DNA from: Actinidia chinensis
Lineage: Eukaryota > Streptophyta > Magnoliopsida > Ericales > Actinidiaceae
Length of the DNA: 12,500 bases
Reading direction: 5' to 3'
NCBI GenBank assembly: GCA_009663005.1
Contig: CM018903.1
Location: 25,289,993 to 25,302,492 of the forward strand
The notes beneath the pieces are model-generated. The model did no database searches and had not been told where the DNA came from. It saw only the letters and a program-made list of their open reading frames with translations. Positions 1-9,416 of this stretch are shown here, piece by piece (position 1 is the first letter of the stretch; each line of letters opens with the position of its first letter). A program made the position numbers and the translations under genes.

Positions 1-372
1 TGGCCCATTACGAGTTTTTTTGTCATGGATTACATTACTCCATAAAAGTTATAATTATAGATCTTTAATTCGTACTTGTTAACTTAGATTAGCATATTTT
101 CTTTATTTTAGTGAGATATTTGTTTGATAGATTTTTGTGTGTGTGTTGTAGTTATAATGAGCTAATAAAAGCAAAAAAAAATATTAAAAAAAACAAATAA
201 AAAAAATCAGTCCAAATCAACCGGGTAGAGATGATCAGTGCCCAAATTGCTGAACACGACTTCCATTTCTTCGCCCAAGTCTCAATGATACACAACAAAG
301 TTGGTAAAGAAAATCAACAAAGTTGGCAAAAAGAAAAAAAAATATTATTCCTTCTTTGAATAATTTTTCTCT

Positions 373-378
373 CACGTG
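373..378 (+). promoter_or_regulatory. CACGTG (G-box-like) in left LTR
   Basis: A CACGTG palindrome lies inside the block CTCTCACGTGTA, which is conserved at 9063-9068 in the right LTR. It lies about 35 bp upstream of the LTR TATA position. CACGTG is the core that plant bZIP and bHLH factors bind, so a promoter role in U3 is plausible but inferred only from sequence and position. Confidence 0.4.
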
Positions 379-512
379 TACTCTCCCTACTCTTTCTGCT
401 CCTTATTTTTCGAGAAAAGGATGATGAGGGAGTTCCTACAGGTAGGTTGTTTTTTTGAGAGAAAAAAAGTTTTGATAGATTTGAATCTGAAGTTAATTTT
501 TAAATGTTGAAG

Positions 513-531
513 AGCTCTCTCTCTCTCTCTC
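513..531 (+). repeat. CT dinucleotide run in left LTR
   Basis: A short CT microsatellite follows GAAGAG and has a counterpart at 9201-9216 in the right LTR. It lies downstream of the TATA position, so it would be in the transcribed leader of the LTR. The left copy's large deletion begins right after this run. Confidence 0.7.
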
Positions 532-974
532 GTCTCTATGGTATCATTCTTGATCAACACCAATTTAATCTAGAAATGAAGTTTTAAGATAAGGGTTTTA
601 TTGCTAAACCTTCCGAATCCGAGACTTCACGACTTAGTCGAAGGATTTGATAAAAATATCTCACCTTTGGAATTCCAAGACCATATCGGTTAAACTACCA
701 ACCCTGAGATCGTTTCACATAATTTTACAAAATTTTTTCAAGTTATTTATTTTTATTTGCCAAATAGTGAGATAATGAACAATAAAAAACAATCAGATTT
801 TTATGTTTTTAGAAATATTTTGTTCACCCTTTGTGAGTAATTGAGAAGGAAACTCTTTTCCTTTCAGCCTTGCTCACAACTCCCTGTGTAATCGACCTCG
901 TACTCGAGTTATACGAATCCGTCCGGCTTTTCTTGGGTTTCTATTTCAAGCACACGGTTGGCGAGAATCAATTT

Positions 975-991
975 TGGCGCGTTACCGGGAG
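975..991 (+). other. Primer binding site resembling tRNA-Asp 3' end
   Basis: TGGCGCGTTACCGGGAG lies a few bases after the inferred LTR end. The complement of the 3' end of plant tRNA-Asp is TGGCGCCGTTGCCGGGGA, so this site has the TGGCGC start, lacks one C and has a G-to-A change. tRNA-Asp priming is typical of Athila-like elements. The site would anchor the tRNA that primes minus-strand DNA synthesis; the changes suggest it is decayed. Confidence 0.75.
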
Positions 992-1689
992 TTGCAGGAA
1001 CGACCAAATCAAAAAAAAATACTTTTTTTTTAAAAAAAAATACTTATTTTGACGTTGACCACCTATTTGACTATTGAATTTTGACCGGTCAAATAAAAAA
1101 TGTAAAAAAAAAAAATCTTGTGTATGATGTGTTGACTAGGATTTAGGCATACTATTTGTGCATAACTATGCATGTCCCATTGGGCTCGGATCGACAATAG
1201 ACACCTTTACGAGTCGACCCACCACACGGTTAATGCACCTCCCAAATCCCGTTAGTGGCGACCTAGATACCTTTTCTATGGAAACCAAAATGAAGAAGGA
1301 GGGTACCCACTTGCCCCCAAAATCCAAAATGCAATGCTTAACCCACCAATGGGGGGAGTGCCGCAATCCTCCTCCAAATCCGGCACATGGCCTAGGGGGT
1401 GTCTGGAAGGCGGGAGCATTCATGGAGGCATTGGAGCTCCCAAATTTCGAATATTGAGAGATGACATTACATGAACCCGCCGTGTCAAGCCCCGTATTTC
1501 ATGCATTGTTTTTCTTCCACCCACTACGCTACTCTGAACTACGCCCAGGTAGATGCAACTGCTTCCTTAATTTCATGGGGTAGTTCGGAAGGTCTTAGGC
1601 CTTTAATTAAGGAATTTTAAGATGCATGCTCATTAGTGTGGACCAATTTTTGTCCAAGGGAAATCTTTTTTTCTCATTTTTTCCTTTTT
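992..1689 (+). other. Leader and presumed gag 5' region, no recognisable domain
   Basis: This stretch lies between the primer site and the first recognisable gag sequence. Positions 1008-1110 are A-rich with several homopolymer runs. From about 1140 the composition is more balanced and GC-richer, as expected for former coding sequence. An open stretch of 99 codons starts at 1158 and an overlapping 85-codon one lies on the other strand; neither resembles a protein I know, and both are probably chance openings. I infer that the N-terminal part of gag lay somewhere here, but I cannot point to a motif. Confidence 0.5.
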
Positions 1690-2760
1690 GTTTAAAAGTA
1701 CTACTAAGACATGGTTCAATTCTTTGAGCCATTTCTATCCACTCTTGGCAAACTCTTCAGGGAAATTTTTGAAAAAGTTTTTTTCAAAAAATCGAATAGA
1801 GAGCATTGACGCCAATCTCACAATTTTTCTCCCATGTTGGGAAAAACTTCTTTCAATTTGGGAGTGTTTTTAAGGAGCTTCTAACCTCTTGCCCACCCCA
1901 TGGCTTTGTCCGAATGGCACGTAGCAACATCTTCTACGCCTCTCTTACTCCCAATAAAAACAATTTGTCGAGACCATGTGCGGCAGAACTTTCTGGATAA
2001 GCAACCTCATGAAGCTTCATTCCTATTTTGATTACCTCGCAAATTTGACTCGAGATTGGGCATCCACAGGGACCCAGAATCCCGAAGGTAGGCCTAACCA
2101 ACAAGGGGAAAACTACCAGTAAAAGAGGTAACGATGTGATGCTAGGCTTGCTCCATGGCATAGAAAATTAGAAGCCATAGCGTTACAAAAGTAATGCAGT
2201 GGGGACTGAAGCGCCTAAAGAAGTGTGTTTGTGCGTGTATGAGACCCAAAGAGATAACACCATCGTTGCCGGTCATTCCAAGTAGTAAAGAGGCCTTGCA
2301 TTGGCAAAGTCAATGTTATGGTCAAAAAAACTATGGCCAAGGAGCAAGAACACCCATACTCCAAATACCTATACGGAGTGGAGAGATCATCCAAATTTGG
2401 TGGTGCAAATGAGGGGACTTCAAATCCCCCGCAGATAAAGGAGGGTTTCACAACTCTCAACACTTATCAAGCCACCCTCCTCCACCATCACAACCACAGA
2501 ATTATCAGCCCTTCACCAGTGATTTCATTCTCGACTCTAACAAAGTCATTCAACCTCCCTCAAGTCAATCCGACCAATATCAACCCCCACATAAAAGGTT
2601 CATTGGAGGATGACCCTCCAACAATTCCTTAATCCCAAGGAGGGTAAAATTCCACAGGTTGATAAGAAGTTGATGACATTGGAGTCAATTGACTCTTCTC
2701 ACATAAGCCTTGACCCTTAATGAGAGGGTAAGTACGCCAAACCCTCAACCAAACCCATGC
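1690..2760 (+). pseudogene. gag: gag (capsid) remnant
   Basis: Gag forms the virus-like particle that packages element RNA in the cytoplasm. Conserved pieces survive in order but in different frames: KFLKKFF at 1763-1783, FKELLTSCPPHG at 1869-1904, FLDKQPHEA at 1990-2016, and WRDHPNL at 2379-2399. The first three match the retrotransposon gag core, where a tryptophan-containing linker, a KxFLxKFF-like segment and an FKxL...CPxHG-like segment are expected. The WRxHPN-like motif followed by a proline- and glutamine-rich tail is typical of Athila-type gag. The longest single open stretch is about 100 codons, far below the several hundred codons of an intact gag. I see no clear CCHC zinc knuckle. 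The downstream region reads EGKIPQVDKK near 2640-2670, fitting the C-terminal end. Boundaries are approximate. Confidence 0.75.
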
Positions 2761-3145
2761 TAGGCATGGCGTCCCTGAGATCCAAACCAACCTCTTCTAG
2801 CCATGAGCAAGTAAGCCATCCACATTTTAGAAGTGGTGACTATTGATAATATTTATTCTTCCATGATTCATAAGGGTAGGGAAAGGCGTCTAAAGTAGTG
2901 AGGGTACGTTGAGGGGATAGAGAGACTGGTTGAAAAGAAAGCGAGTAAGGTAGTGTCGAAGAAAGGAGGAGAGAAAGAAAAAAGAAAGAAATACGGGGGA
3001 GTACCTAAGAGTGAGGAAGTCTTAAGGGAGGAACGTAGATTTTTGCTTCATGCCCCATTCCCCCATCGGTGAGGCCAACCAAATAACCAATTTGAGTTAT
3101 GCAAATTTATGAGACTTCAAACAAGTCAAATAAATCTACCTCTCT
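2761..3145 (+). other. Gag-to-protease linker, purine-rich
   Basis: This part is partly purine-rich, especially 2930-3000, where repeated GAAAGAAA-like runs would encode lysine and glutamate. A charged linker between gag and protease is common in this family. No motif can be placed with confidence and no long open frame exists, so its assignment to the gag-pol polyprotein rests on position. Confidence 0.45.
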
Positions 3146-3650
3146 GTGAAAGCCATAAACACAAGTGCCCTCTTGATACTAAATTTCTTAAGGCTTATGC
3201 ACAGTAAGAGGACGGTTGACTGTGAGAGAGAGCTTTTGCTAGATGTCCATTCTATAGTTCAAGTCAAGACCCACCAAAGTATAAAGCAATCCGGGGTGTC
3301 CTACGTGACATGCGTCATAGAGACCATAGGTAAGAGGGGGATGCTATGGATTGACGGATCGAGTGTGAATTATTGCCATACTCTGGTATGAGAAATTGGG
3401 ATAGGTGAGCTGAAGCTAATAGATCACACTCAACTAGTGGATCGCTCTATTCAAAGCCCCAAGGGGGATTAGTGAGGACGTTTTAGTAAAAGTGATAATT
3501 TTTACTGACGCCAGCGGATTTTTGGGTTAGATACTCCAACGGTGGTACACCCCCATGCCCAAAAACCATATTCTATAATTTTGGCGACCTTTTCTAGGCC
3601 ACATGTGATGCCATCATCCAGTGCGAGGGGGTCTCTTGAAAGTTGTCCTT
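3146..3650 (+). pseudogene. Aspartic protease remnant of pol
   Basis: The retroviral-type aspartic protease cuts the Gag-Pol polyprotein inside the particle. A stretch open from 3146 to 3391 contains DGSSVN at 3353-3370, which sits where the catalytic D-[ST/L]-G-A/S segment of plant gypsy proteases is expected. The next piece, EDVLVKV at 3474-3494, lies in a different frame and matches the conserved segment after the active site. A weak ILGRPFLAT-like segment, seen only across frameshifts, follows near 3575-3600. The catalytic aspartate appears kept (GAC at 3353), but the frame is interrupted repeatedly, so no protease could be made. Recognition depends on order and short motifs, so this is less certain than the RT and integrase calls. 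Confidence 0.6.
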
Positions 3651-4059
3651 TAGAAAACCTGGATGTTGAACGTTAATGCAGGAAAACAACCAGGAGGATT
3701 TAGAGGATATCGGAAGTACATCTTTCGACTCCCATAGTGCAAGAGCACTTTGGAAGAGGGGCAGTGTGTAGAAGACCATAGTAGAATGTTGATGTTGGTG
3801 AGGGTATTGACTACTTGGAAAGTTGAGAAGTTGGAAAATTTGTAAATGAGGATAACGGTCTAGAGGTTTGTCTGTAAGACGGTGGGTCAATGGGACCCCC
3901 CACTTTTGAGCCTTTGACTCCTAATCCTATAAGTCCCACCCATCAGAACTGAGGCGCCTACACCTTGAAAGAAGCCTTACCCTTTACTCTGACATTATAT
4001 TTTTTGGCGAAGGTGATCTTATCCAGTAGTGATATCTTCATCACTAACTAAAGCTCAGG
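3651..4059 (+). other. Protease-to-RT linker, no motif recognised
   Basis: This segment sits between the protease remnant and the start of reverse transcriptase. A 98-codon open stretch on the - strand (3594-3890) has no recognisable features and is likely chance. I assign the segment to the former pol gene from position only. Confidence 0.45.
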
Positions 4060-4960
4060 AGAAGGAAATTTTTGAAGTGCTCAAGAGAGCACCGAAAGGC
4101 CCATAGGTGGGACAATCGCCGATTTAACATGGATTTAGCCCCTTGTTTGCACTCATCGCATTTATTTTTGAGGAAAGGATCTAAGCCGGTGCGCCAAATG
4201 CAAACGGCGATTGAAACCAACTATGAAGGAACTTTTAGGGGTGAGTGCAAAAAGCGCCTTGATCGGGTATTATTAGACCCAATGCGATTCTAAATGGGTG
4301 AGTCCCACCCAAAGTTGTTTCTAAAAAGTATGAGGTAACCGGTAGTCGTCAAAAATAAAAAGAATGAGTTGATACCCTACCCGAATTCAAATGGGGGGAG
4401 GATGGCATGACTACCGGCGCCTTAATGCGTGACCACCAAAAATATCATTTCCCCTTCCTTACCTGGACCAAGTCTTAGAGAGGGTAGCGGGAAGGGCTTA
4501 TTATTGGTCGTTAGATGTTACCAAGGCTATAACAAGTGGAGATAGCCATGGATGACCAAGACCAAACATATTATGTGTCCATTTGGACATTGCTTACAAG
4601 GCGCATGCCATTTGGGTATTATGCAATGCTCCGCCACTTTTCAGAGATGTATGATTTAGTTTTTTGCGATATGGTGGGAGGAATTGGGAGGTTTTTATGG
4701 ATTGATTTGTAGTGTATGGGGACACCTATGACCCAATGTCTTGAAATCTTGGGTCTATGCTAAGAGATGTGAGGAGAGCAATCTTGTTTTAAATTGGGAG
4801 AAATGTCTATCCTATGGTGACACATGGTATAGTTCTTGGCCACATCATTTATGGGAAGGGTATGGCGGTAGATCCTGGCTAAGTTAAAGCTCATCTAAAA
4901 AGCTACCTGTCCCTCGGAGTAAGAGGCATGTTGGGTCATTTCTTGGTCATGCAAGTTTTT
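4060..4960 (+). pseudogene. Reverse transcriptase remnant of pol
   Basis: Reverse transcriptase copies element RNA into DNA. Recognisable pieces in order are SKPVRQMQ (4180-4203), LDQVLERVAGRAYYWSLD (4463-4516, ending with the first catalytic aspartate), RMPFG (4602-4616), the FMD-D active site (4694-4706), NLVLNWEKC (4780-4806), GIVLGHII (4826-4849) and SFLGHA (4936-4953). They occupy different frames, showing frameshifts between nearly every pair. The active-site motif is split: FMD is followed by an extra T at 4703 and then GAT, so the second catalytic aspartate is out of frame. The motif set and order are diagnostic of Ty3/gypsy RT, with an Athila-like flavour. No open stretch exceeds about 75 codons, so this is a dead copy. 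Confidence 0.9.
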
Positions 4961-4989
4961 GAGCGGCGTTTCATTCAATCTTTAGTGCC

Positions 4990-5490
4990 ATTTCTAGGGC
5001 CTCGGTGTGCCCTCTTGGCCCAAAAGACGCTCCATGTCGAATGGACTCATCGTGTCAACTAGCTTTTGATAAATTGAAAAATCACTTGACTCGGCTCCTA
5101 TAATCCAACCTCCGGATGGAGCCTACCTTTGAATTAAGTGTGATCGCTAGTGACTTCGCCGAGGGGCCGTTCTAGGCCAAAGAAATGAAAGAAACCTATT
5201 GGGCCTAATTACGCAAGCAAAACATTGAATGAAGCCTAGTGAAACTTATTTACCACAATGAGAAAGAATTGTTACATCGTTCTTCGCTTTAGACAAGTTT
5301 TGTTCGTACTTAGTGGGGTTGAAAAGTGTGCTAGTTGTCACCGACACGCTGCCATTAAGTACCTCTTGGACCAAGCCAAGATGCAAAGCCTAGATTTGAT
5401 TAGGGGATTCTCCTTCTCAAGAATTTAATCTGTAATAGGACAAAAAAGGGAGTGAAAAACGTTGTTGCAGTAATTTATCACGCCTCCCTT
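4990..5490 (+). pseudogene. RNase H remnant of pol
   Basis: RNase H removes the RNA strand during reverse transcription. Directly after RT, ASDFAEGPF at 5146-5172 matches the segment with the first catalytic aspartate of Ty3/gypsy RNase H, followed by an in-frame TAG. YASKTLNE (5210-5233) and HAAIKYLLDQA (5345-5377) follow at the expected spacing. In plant gypsy elements the aspartate before HAAI is catalytic; here the bases just upstream (CACCGACAC) allow it to be read. Stops and frameshifts interrupt the domain. There is one RNase H domain, as usual for Athila; I see no sign of a second, archaeal-type one. Confidence 0.85.
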
Positions 5491-5499
5491 TTGAGCATC

Positions 5500-6870
5500 G
5501 GCAATGATGACTCTCCTTCTGTGTGAGACGTTCCCTGATGAACAACTTATGTCTGCAATGTGTTGAACAGTCTTTTAAACCGTGGTATGTTTTTTTTTAC
5601 CGATTTGTAGACCAACTTATGGCCACAAAAGCAATAACTTCCAATGCGTTCTCAATTGACAAAAAGCGACTCTTGGCTAGTAAGACAATTCTTTTAGGAT
5701 GGAGCCGTTATTGTTCAAATTTATTGTCAGATCAGAATGTTGAGGAGATGTGTACCTGATGATGCGTTCAAAGTGTCATAAGTTTTGTTCATTCTCAAGC
5801 ATGTGGGGGCCATTTTTATCAAAGAAAACTGTTGCAAAAAATTTTACAATGCGGACTGTTATTGGCCCTCAATGTTCAAAGATTGTTCATTTCTTTTGTT
5901 TTAGCTTGTGATAGAATGTCATAAGGTTAGGTTAGCCTACTAGGAAACAATATGATGCTCCTTAACCCTTATTCTTATTTTAGAAGGTTTTTTGATTGTG
6001 GGGGCATTGATTCAGTGAGACCATTTCCTAGTTCTTTGGATATCTCATACATCTTGGTGGCCGTTGATTATGTTTCAAAAGGGTAGAGGCATCCCTTGCA
6101 CGGACCAATGACCAGCAAGGTGGTCAAATTCTTAAAAACAGAATGCATTATTGTTCTCCCGGTTGGTGCCTCGAGCCATCAAAGTGATGGGGATACCATT
6201 TTGTAAATAAGCCAATGGGGGGTTTTGGGGTTTGGTGGGGTGTGCGTGGTAATTATGAAAAAAATATGGACTATTCTAAGGTTGGCATAGGCCTATCATC
6301 CCCGGACCCAAGGTCAAAGTAGGGTTGGCGAACCGAGAGATTTAAGCAAAGTTTTAGAAAAGCCTGTTAATCCGAACGAAAGGATTGGTCTTGAATGATT
6401 GGGTTGGACGTTTATGGGCATTTAAATAGCGTAAAGACCATCTAGGATCTTCTCCTTATAGGCTTGGTTACGGAAAGGCGTGACACCTTTCCGGTTGGAG
6501 ATGTAGAACACAAGGCTATTAGGCCATCCGTCAATTTCAATGAGAAGCTTGATGAAGCAGGCTCAATTTGAAAAAATTGCAACTAAATGAACTTGAGGGG
6601 AACTAAGAATGATGCTTATGAAAATGCAAAAATTCAAAAGGCAAAAATAAAAATTCGTCATGACCAAAAATTCACAGTTTCAAAACATTTCATGTGGTCA
6701 AAAGGTTCTTCTATACAATTTCACGCGATTACATCTTTTTCGGACAAAAACATTGAGAAGTAGATGGTCGGCCATATCAGATCAGGAAATCTTTCCCCAT
6801 GGTGCTTAGTGAAATACCAAAATCTAAGAATGACATGTTTTTCAAAGTCACCGGGCCAAAGTTAAAGCCC
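5500..6870 (+). pseudogene. Integrase remnant of pol
   Basis: Integrase inserts the DNA copy into the host genome. The N-terminal zinc-binding part shows HSQACGGHF (5790-5816). The catalytic core shows GID (6003-6011, first aspartate), VAVDYVSK (6057-6080) followed by a TAG, and SDG (6183-6191, second aspartate); these three share one frame. The GQ-E segment that should carry the catalytic glutamate is near 6312-6342 but reads GQSRVGEPR, apparently a GAG-to-GGG change with a nearby frame disturbance. The C-terminal part shows NDAYENAKIQKAK (6608-6646) and a SFPHGA-like segment near 6792, typical of Athila integrases. Many stops make it non-functional. The end near 6870 is approximate. Confidence 0.88.
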
Positions 6871-7004
6871 CCTGCTGTTGAGTTTTTCGTGGCGAGGTTG
6901 ATTGGTAGATCCATTGATCCAACCCCATCATAGTTTGAACCTCCTCAAGTTTTTGTCCCCTGTCTTCACCTTGATTTTGTTGCTTTGAGGACATAACAAC
7001 CTTT

Positions 7005-7015
7005 AGTTGGGGGGT
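7005..7015 (+). other. Internal polypurine-like tract AGTTGGGGGGT
   Basis: The 11 bases AGTTGGGGGGT are identical to the tract at 8724-8734 that abuts the right LTR. This copy lies just after the end of pol. Internal polypurine tracts can act as extra plus-strand primers in some retroelements; that role is an inference here. It could also be a remnant of sequence duplicated within the element. Confidence 0.5.
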
Positions 7016-7019
7016 GGGC

Positions 7020-8720
7020 GAGCATGTTTCATTCTTATAAATTTTCTTTAATTTTTGGTAGGTTAATTTTTTTTATCCTTATAACTTTTAGTTTTGATTG
7101 TTGTTTTTCTTTTTCGTTGCATTGTTCCTATATTAAAAAAAAATTAAAAAAATATATAAAAAAAAAAACGTGATTGAGTTTCCTATCAAACTGTTATGTT
7201 TTGTATTGAGTAATTTTTAGTATTAATTTTGGATTGATCTAGTCTTGTGGCACACTTTGAAATTTTTTCGATAAAGGTTTGATGTATCATATGGTTCGAT
7301 ACTTTGGTTTTGTTATTTCTTTCTCAACACTTTTCTATATATTTTTTTTATGTTTATTATTGTGATTGGAAGTGTTCGAGAATTATCTTAAGAAACCATC
7401 GCTCTATTCTGTCATGCAATCTAGTGATGAGAATACGTTGGCCTCATGATTCACTAAGTTTGAGGATAATTATTCACCTTTGTGTCGGAAAAAAAAGTAC
7501 AAGTTTTGTTCATAAAATCGATCATAAGAGAGAGTCTACTCGTTGTACACTGACATGCTATAGGACATCTACGTATCTCTCGTGTGCATGCGTATTCTTA
7601 TAAGTGGAGATTATACCTTAGAGTTTACGCCTAATGATCGTTTTTCAAGTGATTTACATTTATTCAAGGGCCATTTGATTGATCTTCATTCGTTGAATAG
7701 TTTCATCACGCTTGTTTTGGTTTCATGTGAGTATTAGTTGGAGTTATTGACACTTTATACTCTTGAAGTTTTGATTTGATGTGGTTTTTTAGAATTATAA
7801 GTACAAGCCTTTCATTACATTGAGCCATTCTTTTTTATCTTTTCGTTCTCAATTTCGTATACAACAATTTAAAAATTTAATCATGCTAACTTCCAGATTG
7901 ATATGCATTGCTTATACACGTATGAAGTTGAAAGAGTATGGATTTGAAGAGTAAAGAAAAGAAGGCGAAAAAAAATGGATGAAAAAGAGTTTGAAAAAAA
8001 AAATAAAGTTTGGAAAGTGAATGTTCATTGATCATCATGTGTAATGCGCATTCATATGTTGAAACTATTACCGCTTTTCATTCTCTTTACAAATGGCTCT
8101 TCTTTCATTCACCATCCATATGGCCACAATATTCAAAATTATATGAATCTTTATTCAAGGCGTATAATTCCATCATTCAATCCTAATTGTGCTTAAATTA
8201 AATATCTTTCATGAACCTATACACATTGATACCTTATCTTTAGCGATTTTGAGTTCGGGATTGCTCTACTGCATACTTTAGCATTTACTCTTAAAATGAG
8301 CTTTCCATTGAGATACCATGTGTTCATATTCAAAGTTTGAATTTATACCTGTGATACTTGGAATCGCAACATAAAGGATACCATTTGCATGTGTTTAGAT
8401 GTAGAGTTAGATGTCATTGATATTGTACTACAATGTGATTTCCTCTCTTTAATGCCGTTATGCCTTTAACTTGCATGATTCATGATTTAGGGGTCGATAT
8501 TTCTTTTGATGGATTTATTACATACACCAATATCTATCTTATTATTTTTTACATGACCATGATCGATGGTTTGTGGGTGTCATCACTGAAACGCCTTAGA
8601 GACACCACGTCCACTAGGGGTTACCTAGGGGTTAAGCTTGGGCAAAGCTACATCTCTGGGACTCCTATGAAAGTGGAGATTATCCTTATATTTTTATAGT
8701 TTTGTTATGGATAGCAAAAG
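7020..8720 (+). other. AT-rich spacer between pol and 3' PPT, no env recognised
   Basis: About 1.7 kb without a recognisable protein motif. Athila elements often carry an env-like frame here, with a signal peptide or membrane segments. The open stretches at 7304-7603 (99 codons) and 8460-8699 (79 codons) have hydrophobic patches but no similarity I can name, and codon content looks like AT-rich noise. Minor repeats include AAGTGGAGATTAT at 7602-7614 and 8671-8683, and two adjacent copies of CTAGGGGTTA at 8614-8623 and 8625-8634. Positions 7130-7170 are almost pure A/T. I regard the stretch as noncoding or fully decayed. Confidence 0.6.
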
Positions 8721-8735
8721 GCAAGTTGGGGGGTA
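8716..8735 (+). other. 3' polypurine tract
   Basis: AAAAGGCAAGTTGGGGGGTA lies immediately before the TG that starts the right LTR. A purine-rich tract ending in a G-run directly upstream of the LTR is the expected plus-strand primer of LTR retrotransposons. Two T bases interrupt the purine run, which is also seen at the internal copy. Confidence 0.75.
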
Positions 8736-9062
8736 TGATTACACATAAAAGTGTAATTATATGTCTTTATTCGACTTTGTTAGACTGAGAGTAGATTAGC
8801 ATTAAATTCTTTATTTTAGTTAATATTTGTTTGATTATATTTGTGTTGTTTTTTGTAGGTTATATAGCTAATAAAAGCAGAAAAATATTAAAAAGAAAAA
8901 AGTTAGCCAAACCGACCGTGGGGAGATGATCAGTGCCCAGAATGGCTGAACATGGCTTCCATTATTCTCCAATCTCATGATAGCATAACAAAATTGAACA
9001 AAAAATCACAAAGTGGCAAAAAGAAAAAAAACACTATTCCTTCTTTGAATAATTTTTTCTCT

Positions 9063-9068
9063 CACGTG
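9063..9068 (+). promoter_or_regulatory. CACGTG (G-box-like) in right LTR
   Basis: CACGTG is placed 30 bp upstream of the TATA box and conserved in the left LTR at 373-378. Its survival in both decayed copies is modest support for a former U3 regulatory role. Confidence 0.4.
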
Positions 9069-9097
9069 TATCTCTCCCTCTCTTGCTCCTTATTTCC

Positions 9098-9105
9098 TAT
9101 AAAAG
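9098..9105 (+). promoter_or_regulatory. LTR TATA box
   Basis: TATAAAAG within CCTATAAAAGGAG fits a plant TATA box and lies about 360 bp into the LTR, downstream of the CACGTG element and upstream of the CT run. The matching left-LTR position reads CGAGAAAAG, so the box is intact only here. It probably directed transcription of the element. Activity today cannot be judged. Confidence 0.6.
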
Positions 9106-9200
9106 GAGTGAAATGAGGGAGTTCAAGAGTATTTGTTTTGGAGAGAAAAGAAAGTTTAGCTAAATTTTGATCCTGAAGTTTTAGTTTTACATTTTGAAGA

Positions 9201-9216
9201 GCTCTCTCTCTCTCTC
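9201..9216 (+). repeat. CT dinucleotide run in right LTR
   Basis: Counterpart of the run at 513-531 in the left LTR. It marks the left edge of the segment missing from the left copy. Confidence 0.7.
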
Positions 9217-9280
9217 ATCGTTTTTTCGTTCAGTATTATTTTAGTTTCTAAAATTCTATAAATTTTTACTTATATTACCA

Positions 9281-9416
9281 TTCCGGACAGTTTTTTATTG
9301 CTTATAATATTATTAGTTTATAGTTTTATCGCTTCTTTTATCGCTAATTTATCGTTTATTGAAACCCACCACAATGGACGATTCTATCGCCATGCCGGAC
9401 GGTTTTTTTACTGCTT
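9281..9416 (+). repeat. Two imperfect direct repeats inside right LTR
   Basis: CCGGACAG followed by a T run and TTGCTTA at about 9283-9303 is repeated as CCGGACGG, a T run and CTGCTTA at about 9395-9416, an offset of 112 bp. TATCGC words also recur between them. This is a small internal duplication within the LTR part that the left copy has lost. Confidence 0.5.

Larger units (their letters stand above)
26..970 (+). repeat. Left (5') LTR, with internal deletion
   Basis: The segment begins TGGATTACA and aligns with the right LTR from 8736 in two blocks: about 26-535 with 8736-9217, and about 538-794 with 9915-10179. Shared landmarks are the block AGATGATCAGTGCCCA, a CTCTCACGTGTA block, a CT dinucleotide run and the stretch around TTATTTTTATTTGC. 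About 694 bp of the right copy is absent here. Positions 795-970 have no partner in the right LTR but end in GAGAATCA directly before the primer site, so I infer they are the true 3' end of the LTR. The TATA box seen in the right LTR is degraded here (around 409-418). Many mismatches and small indels separate the copies, indicating an old insertion. The right boundary at 970 is less certain than the left. Confidence 0.82.

Noticed and set aside
21..25. TGTCA before the left LTR matches TGTCA at 10172-10176, a possible 5-bp target-site duplication.
   Set aside because: The right copy would then end in ...CAAT instead of CA, and similarity between the LTRs seems to continue a few bases past it. 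A 5-base match is easily chance.
1158..1457. 99-codon open frame with an overlapping 85-codon frame on the - strand.
   Set aside because: No recognisable domain; it lies in the leader/gag 5' region of a decayed retrotransposon.
6189..6240. Several G-runs (GGGG, GGGGGG, GGGG, GGGG) that might form a G-quadruplex.
   Set aside because: The first loop is far too long; only three runs are close together, and they are remnants of integrase coding sequence.
7304..7603. 99-codon open frame with hydrophobic start, considered as an env or membrane protein.
   Set aside because: AT-rich composition gives Phe/Leu/Ile by chance; no signal cleavage site, family motif or neighbouring frame supports it.
8460..8699. 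79-codon open frame before the 3' polypurine tract.
   Set aside because: No known motif, and it lies in a noncoding part of the element.
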